A stretch of DNA of 64,000 bases from Citrus sinensis (lineage: Eukaryota > Streptophyta > Magnoliopsida > Sapindales > Rutaceae), in contig NC_068559.1 of the NCBI RefSeq assembly GCF_022201045.2, positions 24,001,501-24,065,500 of the forward strand. The letters run 5' to 3'. The position numbers and the translations under genes are program-made. The notes under the pieces were generated by a model. It was not told the DNA's origin. It saw nothing but the letters and a program-made list of their open reading frames with translations, and searched no databases. Position 1 is the first letter of the stretch. The number at the start of each line of letters is the position of its first letter. Shown piece after piece: positions 58,606 through 64,000 of this stretch.

Positions 58606-60049
58606 TCTGTTAAATTAATTAACTAAAAATTATTTCAAATGCATTTCTTGTTTTGTATTATTATCATTGGATACAAGAAAGAGTTTCTACATTCTCACAC
58701 TTAGATGACTGAGTCCGCGACAACAAAATTGATCTTTGCTACGAGAAACGTACCGCACTCACATAAGTTCTTGCATCATTGCTTCTGTTCTTCTCCTCTA
58801 GCAATGCCTGAAACAGTTGATTAATCAGATATCGAGGTTCATATCTTCTCATTCTCAACAACAAAGAAATTGTTTTAGAGCAGTGCATGATTAGAGAGGA
58901 AACTGGAAACTGGAAATCGCTCTTGATGATTCAAATTCAACTCTGCGAGAGGCAGAAATTTTGGAATTGGATTTACGATTAAGAGACTGGAGATGGTGAT
59001 GAATATGCGTGATGATTGTAAAGATTTTTTTTGGGGATATGCTGCTTACAGTAATAGTACTACTAACTCAGTAGTGATTAAGAAGCTTCAATCAAAAATT
59101 GCAAAAGGTATTCTTTACCCTTGCTGTACAAATATTTGTTGTCTATTACCTTTTTATTGGAATTCGAATTAGACAGATAAAATAGTAACAATCAAATAGC
59201 CTTAAGAAGTTAAATACAAACGGTTGATGAGTGGTCCGGCTAAAAGATACATGTCTGATAAATATGCTCTTAAGTTTAGAATTGCAATTCATTCTGTTTC
59301 TTTCTCCCCTATAAAGATCGTGTGATCCAAGAGGAAATGAATCCAGAATCTAATAACCAACTAGGCCTAAACTGAATCCTATTATATGGCGCACATTGGA
59401 TTTTCCACAAGTTCGAAAAGCATTGCCACAAATGCTAGTGAAATCTAAAACTAGATCAACAATCTTTTAAGCCCCATTATGTAATTGAAGTTTCTTCTCC
59501 CCTGCCTTAAACTTACACAGGCATTTTCACATCGCACAGCAAACTCTCTTGAACCCGCCATCCACTTTGGCGTGTACAGTGCGAATGATTGTGATAATAG
59601 TAGAGGCAACGATGGATCTCAGTTCAAACATACTCTCTCATATGTCATATATACTAACACTAAAGAAACTTTCGGTCCATTTCTAAAATTGCTTTGCCTC
59701 ATAGCATAACATTGTACAGCAACACTGATAGCGAATTTTGGTGCCGCCATTTAGTCTTTTTTCATCTCCAATCATGACACTCCACCTATATATTTAATTT
59801 CAACCCAATTTTATATCTACATATTGCAACAATTACAACTAACTCTATACAATAAATTCTTGAAGAATAAGAAATGAAAAATCAGAAACTGACAAAACTG
59901 AGAGTCTAAAAACACTATAATGAATGACATTCTTGATGACCCAAAAGATAATTGATGAAGAAGAAAATAAATGATCATCCAAAATTGTGCTGATGTAGCT
60001 GAATTTGAAAAGAGTGAGAGAGGATTACAACAATACCTCCGAAAAAGGA
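58606..60049 (-). other. Probable 3' UTR and 3' UTR intron of the small membrane protein gene
   Basis: On the minus strand a donor (ggag/gtattg, gt at 60036-60035) lies 13 bases after the stop of the 48-residue gene. A good acceptor (gtttcag, ag at 58809-58808) lies far downstream, followed by about 170 bases of leader-like DNA. This would make a 3' UTR intron of about 1.2 kb. It is an inference from splice consensus. Otherwise no gene is seen. Confidence 0.3.
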
Positions 60050-60196
60050 TCAAGAAACGACCTTGGCGTTGTGCAAGAAAGCCACAGAGCAAAGAATGGA
60101 AGTAATGAAAGCGAAGAAACCTAAGCCGATCACCAAAGAGATCCCCGCTACTATCAAATCCAATATGCACTGCAAACTTAATCCCATAAATGCCAT
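60050..60196 (-). CDS. Small membrane protein, 48 residues, function unknown
   Basis: ATG at 60196 (minus strand) reads MAFMGLSLQCILDLIVAGIS, then a second hydrophobic stretch LGFFAFITSILCSVAFLHNAK, and stops after VVS. The two hydrophobic segments (about 6-27 and 27-41) could form one long helix or a hairpin. The short tail is polar. The sequence context is that of a real gene: a GC-richer, purine-rich leader upstream (60200-60420), a clean frame and a position right after a promoter-like region. I recall similar tiny membrane proteins in other plants but cannot name a family. Function is not assigned. Confidence 0.6.
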   Translation of the reverse strand: MAFMGLSLQCILDLIVAGISLVIGLGFFAFITSILCSVAFLHNAKVVS

Positions 60197-60429
60197 CGTT
60201 TCTTCCCCGAAAACGATCTTTTAAAAATCTAAGTTAAAAAGAGAAAAAGATAGAAACTTTGAGGTGGGTTTTTTGGCTAAAGATTTCTGCTGAAGCTTGA
60301 GAGAAGAAATGGGGCTGCTGTTCACTAAATAAGAAGATTAAGGATCGATAGAATCAAGCGGTGAGAAAACAGAGGTGATGGAGAGTGAAGGCTGAGACGA
60401 ACGGTACAGTCGCTTTTTTTGGGGAAACT

Positions 60430-61010
60430 CAATTATGGATTAATACAATCACACCTGCACAGTAATATCATTAATATGCAGAGAAATTTTAAATTACCCT
60501 TCATAAATCATTTTCTTATTTTTTAAAAACTCAAGTTATCTTTATTTTTATTTAAAAGATTAAAAATAAAGCTGGACCGATGAATCTGTATAATCTTCAC
60601 AAAAATAAGAAAAATTAAAATATCTCAAAAATAAGAATGATAATTTAAAGATAAATTAATTTACCATAAAATAATTCAAAATTCACCCTTAAAATACTAT
60701 GAGCAGGTGAATTTATCCGAATTTATCCCGTTCTGTTGTTTCCAGTGGGTTATGCGTCTAACTCGCAGTAAATAGCACAAACTCCTAGACTCCAGAAACT
60801 TATCTTCGTTGTGTTGTGTGCAATTGCTCAGCCTTGTCTTATCTCCCTCTCCTTGGACAGGTAACAGCTTTCAACAAGTGTTGTTGCCTTCACCTCCTTA
60901 ATTCATATTGCAGATTTAATGTGAAACAATGCTAAGAAAATCAAAATTTTAAGGAACTACTAAGTTGGAGAGATGTTACCTTTACCTCCTTACTCATCCT
61001 ATAGAATTAT
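60430..61010. other. Upstream region of the small membrane protein gene
   Basis: AT-rich DNA, with a CT-rich stretch near 60840-60860. A related word set (cagccttatcttatctccctct, with the surrounding gacaggtaacagctttc) also occurs near 63465-63515, hinting at a short dispersed repeat flanking the elements between them. No gene is seen. Confidence 0.45.
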
Positions 61011-61768
61011 TGTCATGACCCAACCCAGACCTGGTAAGATACTATGTAACACCTTAGGCGAATCCCACATCGGCAAAGTACGGGAGAGATGTTGGGTTTA
61101 TAAAGGGTGATCCACACCTTAATTGGCAAGACGCGTTTTGGGATGTATGGGCGCCCCAAGAACAAATCCATGCGGGCCTTGTTAAGACCCAAAGCGGACA
61201 ATATCTTGCCAGGTCTGGATTGGGTCATGACATTGTGGTATCAGAGCGGTTCCGCGTGTCCTCTTGAGCGATGGTGGGGGGTCTGGATTGGGTCATGACA
61301 TTGTGGTATCAGAGCGGTTCCGCGTGTCCTCTTGAGCGATGGTGGGGCAAACCTCAGCGAGGACGCTGAGTCCCCAAGGGGGGGTGTATGTAACACCTTA
61401 AGCAAATCCCACATCGGCAAAGCACGGGAGAGATGCTGGGTTTATAAGGGGTGATCCACACTTTAATTGACAAGACGCGTTTTGGGGTGTATGGGCGCCC
61501 CAAGAACAAATCTGTGCGGGCCTTGTTAAGGCCCAAAGCGGACAATATCTTGCCAGGTCTGGGTTGGGTCATGACATTGATGTAACACCCTAGGCGAATC
61601 CCACATCGGCAAAGCACGGGAGAGATGCTGGGTTTATAAGGGGTGATCCACACCTTAATTGGCAAGACGCGTTTTGGGGTGTATGGGCGCCCCAAGAACA
61701 AATCCGTGCGGGCCTTGTTAAGGCCCAAAGCGGACAATATCTTGCCAGGTCTGGGTTGGGTCATGACA
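61011..61768 (+). mobile_element. TRIM-type LTR element with three LTRs, old non-coding copy
   Basis: Three direct LTRs of 188 bp at 61045-61232, 61389-61576 and 61581-61768, each running TGTAACACC to GGGTCATGACA. A primer-binding site (TGGTATCAGAGC, matching the initiator methionine tRNA) begins three bases after the first LTR, and a G-rich polypurine tract (about 61377-61384) precedes the second. The internal part is only about 156 bp and codes for nothing; it includes a 68-bp tandem duplication carrying the primer site twice. The third LTR follows the second after a 4-bp spacer. A 32-bp LTR end in reverse orientation (61011-61042) opens the block, which is flanked by attat at 61006-61010 and 61769-61773. 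The LTRs differ by about 3-4 percent, so age is a few million years at most. It is a rearranged fossil. Confidence 0.9.
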
Positions 61769-61994
61769 ATTATATTCGGATTTTATTGCATTTCAATTTC
61801 AACTCATTCTAATTACTGATTAATAAAGACACCATTAATATAACATATCACTAAAGCATCAAATTTGTAAGATTCGACGTCTTCAAATTACAACAATCAA
61901 AAGTGTTATCATTTCTTATTTATTTCATATTTTTATAAATCACTTGAATAATTTGAAAAAAGGTGCAAAAATAATAATTTTAAGAAAACTCAAA

Positions 61995-63294
61995 AAGGTC
62001 AATGGATTCCCAGACCTGTAAATTTCCAGCCAATATCTCCCCCATCCTTGAGTCCAGACACAACTGTTGCAAAGCTGATCAGTGAGGAGCAAAGATGGAA
62101 AGAAGATGTAATTCGGCAACATTTTCTGAAAGAAGATGCTGAACAAATTTTGAAAATCCCTTTGCCAAGGCAGCCAAAACCAGACTAAGTGCTGTGGCAC
62201 TATGACAAGAAAGGTAATTATTCAGTTAAAAGCGGCTACCAAGTGGCTATGAAAATGAACTTTCCTGAGAAGCCAAGCTGCTCGAGTGAGAATGATAAGT
62301 CTTGGCATGCCATTTGGTATCTTCAACTCCCGGAAAAAGTTAAGATTTTCATGTGGAGGGCAGCAAATAATCTGTTGGCAACGGCAGGAAATCTTTGGAA
62401 GAGGACAGTGGTGCAACTACCCTGGTGCCAGAGGTGTAAGCTAACAAAGGAGACTGTTTTCCACACACTATACGACTGTAAAGCTTCAAAGAAAATATGG
62501 AGGCTAACCCCTTTTGGTGAGGATATTGAATTTAGCAAAGTAAGAGATGTCCTAAGCTTGCTGCAGGGCTTGAATGGAAAAAGGAGAAAATCTGAGATGG
62601 AACTGATTGTTGCTGTGTGCTGGAGTATCTGGCACTCAAGGAACCTTTTCCTCTTCAAAAACAAAAAAGAAGACCCCCAGCTATCAGTTGCGGCAGCAGA
62701 AGCAATGGTGCAATCCTATAGCAGAATCCAAATGCCCCAAATGCAAGGTAACTCCCAGCAGAGCACTGCAAATCAGAAACAATGGAAACACCCACCAGAG
62801 GGCTGGTTCAAAGTTAATGTAGATGCAGCAGTAAGAGTGGAACAGCAAAGAATTGGAATGGGAATCGTTATAAGGAATTCAAGAGGAAAGGTTATAGCCG
62901 CAGCAATAAAGCCCTCAAAGTTTATTGGCAAAGTTGATTTTGCAGAAGCTGAAGCTATCAGATTCGGGCTGGAGATAGCAGAAAATGTTAGATGCTTCCC
63001 ACTAATTGTGGAATCTGACTCCCAGGAAGTAGTGGATTTAGTCAATTCCAAGACAAGTTCAAGAGCTGAAATATTTTGGGTTGCTTCTGAAGTTCAAGAT
63101 CGAATGAAGAGGCTAAACCAAGTGAAAGTTCAACATACCCCAAGAGGGTGGCAATACATTAGCTCACTCTCTTGCAAGATTAGCATCAGAGCAAACTAAT
63201 TTTGTTTTTTGGGTAGATGATATACCCTCAGAATTTTTGTACCTATTTACATAGTTGGATGAATGAAAGTAATACTTTCCCTCAAAAAAAAAAA
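61995..63294 (+). mobile_element. 5'-truncated L1-type LINE (reverse-transcriptase C-terminus and RNase H part)
   Basis: The 3' end is a short A run (63284-63296). The identical 13-mers aagaaaactcaaa at 61982-61994 and 63295-63307 are the target-site duplication, so the insertion is about 1.3 kb and truncated at its 5' end. The coding frame opens with SPDTTVAKLISEEQRW, then QPKPD followed by an in-frame TAA at 62186-62188. It continues with a zinc-binding reverse-transcriptase segment (KIFMWRAANNLLATAGNLW, CQRC, HTLYDC) and a plant-type RNase H domain (VNVDAAV, AEAEAIRFGL, VESDSQEVVDLV) to about 63150. There the frame shifts; the expected end (TLAHSLARLASEQTNFVFWV) is read in another frame to a stop at 63250. 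A dead copy. Confidence 0.9.
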
Positions 63295-63307
63295 AAGAAA
63301 ACTCAAA

Positions 63308-64000
63308 CATGAATTTGAAGATTCTAATTAAACCTACACAATAATATTTTATTATAATAGTATGAATAAGTGAATTTGTCCCCACTGTTGCTTGAAGTAG
63401 GTTACATATAACTTGTAAGAAATAGCACCAATTTCCAGATATCTCCTTTGTGTACAATTACTCAACCTTATCTTATCTCCCTCTTCTTGGAGGCTTGGAC
63501 AGGCAACAGCTTCCAAGAAATTGTTAGCTTCACCTTCTTATTCGTGCCACAGATTTAGTGTGACATAATGTTAAATAATGTTAAATAATGTTAATAGAGT
63601 TAAATTTGTATCCCACTCTAAACCCTAAGGTCGGCAAATTAAGAGTCTGGGCCTGGCCGGGCCTAGGTTTATTACTAACTTTAAATAAATTTTTAATGAA
63701 GTAAAAATTTTAAATTACAGATAATTATTTAGTATATGATAGAATAATAGTTCAATAAACAACATATTAATAATACAATGTAATAAATCACAAATATTAA
63801 TAAAAAACAAATTAATATAATATTTTAAGTTTTTTCCTTTTTAATTTGATTTATATTTTTTATTTATATATTAAAAAGCCCGACTTTTTTTTTCTAGACC
63901 CTTAATTAGGCTCAATCCATGTGGTTTTTATATTTTTTGATCCATATTTAAGTCCAATTCATGCATGCCGGACTTAAAACACTTGCGGCCAGCCTGGGCT
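63308..64000. other. AT-rich intergenic DNA ending in a GC-rich repeat remnant
   Basis: No gene is seen. From 63630 the DNA contains gggcctggccgggcc, and it ends at the window edge in gcggccagcctgggct, with GC-rich ends around an AT-rich interior. This resembles the outer parts of a plant hAT-type non-autonomous element, but its right end lies outside the window and no duplication can be checked. Confidence 0.35.

Noticed and set aside
63620-64000. Complete hAT-type element at the right edge
   Set aside because: GC-rich ends are suggestive, but the right end and duplication lie beyond the window.

Overview
The window looks like nuclear DNA of a eudicot plant. It is AT-rich, genes are interrupted by short GT-AG introns, and every recognisable protein belongs to a plant family: AdoMet decarboxylase with the plant-type leader peptide, an NSP-interacting receptor kinase, an F-box/FBD/LRR protein, a class III peroxidase, a LAG1-type ceramide synthase, a SOFL protein and a Ve1-like receptor-like protein. 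A woody rosid such as Citrus is a guess from overall similarity and is not proven by the sequence.

Layout by gene. Plus strand: AdoMet decarboxylase (SAMDC) with two overlapping upstream ORFs, 2.0-4.8 kb; NIK-type LRR receptor kinase, 11.0-14.0 kb (11 exons). Minus strand: F-box/FBD/LRR gene, 14.75-16.3 kb; TTM1/2-like P-loop + CYTH protein, 18.4-23.4 kb (11 coding exons); PRX11-like peroxidase, 32.5-34.1 kb (4 exons); PAC1-like proteasome assembly chaperone, 35.5-36.3 kb; LOH1/LOH3-like ceramide synthase, 39.2-43.3 kb (6 exons). Plus strand: SOFL-like gene, 47.7-48.2 kb. Minus strand: intronless 6-phosphogluconate dehydrogenase ending in a peroxisomal SKI signal, 50.8-52.2 kb; large single-exon receptor-like protein, 53.9-57.1 kb. 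Plus strand: plastid-type GNAT acetyltransferase, 57.9-58.6 kb. Minus strand: a 48-residue membrane protein, 60.05-60.2 kb. For SAMDC (357-codon form), NIK, F-box, TTM, peroxidase and ceramide synthase the exon lengths chosen by splice sites add up to intact reading frames.

The spaces between genes hold mobile elements whose ends could be fixed from target-site duplications (TSDs): an hAT-like element (28788-29542, 8-bp TSD), three or four MITEs (26332-26489, 31090-31662, 45059-45475, 53256-53384), two tRNA-type SINEs with 16-bp TSDs (38776-39035 minus, 45869-46302 plus), a TRIM-type LTR element with three 188-bp LTRs (61011-61768) and a 5'-truncated LINE (61995-63294, 13-bp TSD). The largest gene-free stretches are 5.1-11.0 kb and 24.6-32.5 kb.

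The genes do not form a pathway or cluster: this is an ordinary mixed plant gene neighbourhood covering polyamine synthesis, sphingolipid synthesis, the pentose phosphate pathway, immunity receptors, proteasome assembly and cell-wall peroxidase. I found no convincing new biological system. The most informative items are the SAMDC leader peptides, the composite TRIM block, the SINE with an internal 52-bp repeat, the related pair of small MITEs, and the unassigned coding-like stretch near 48.7-49.2 kb.
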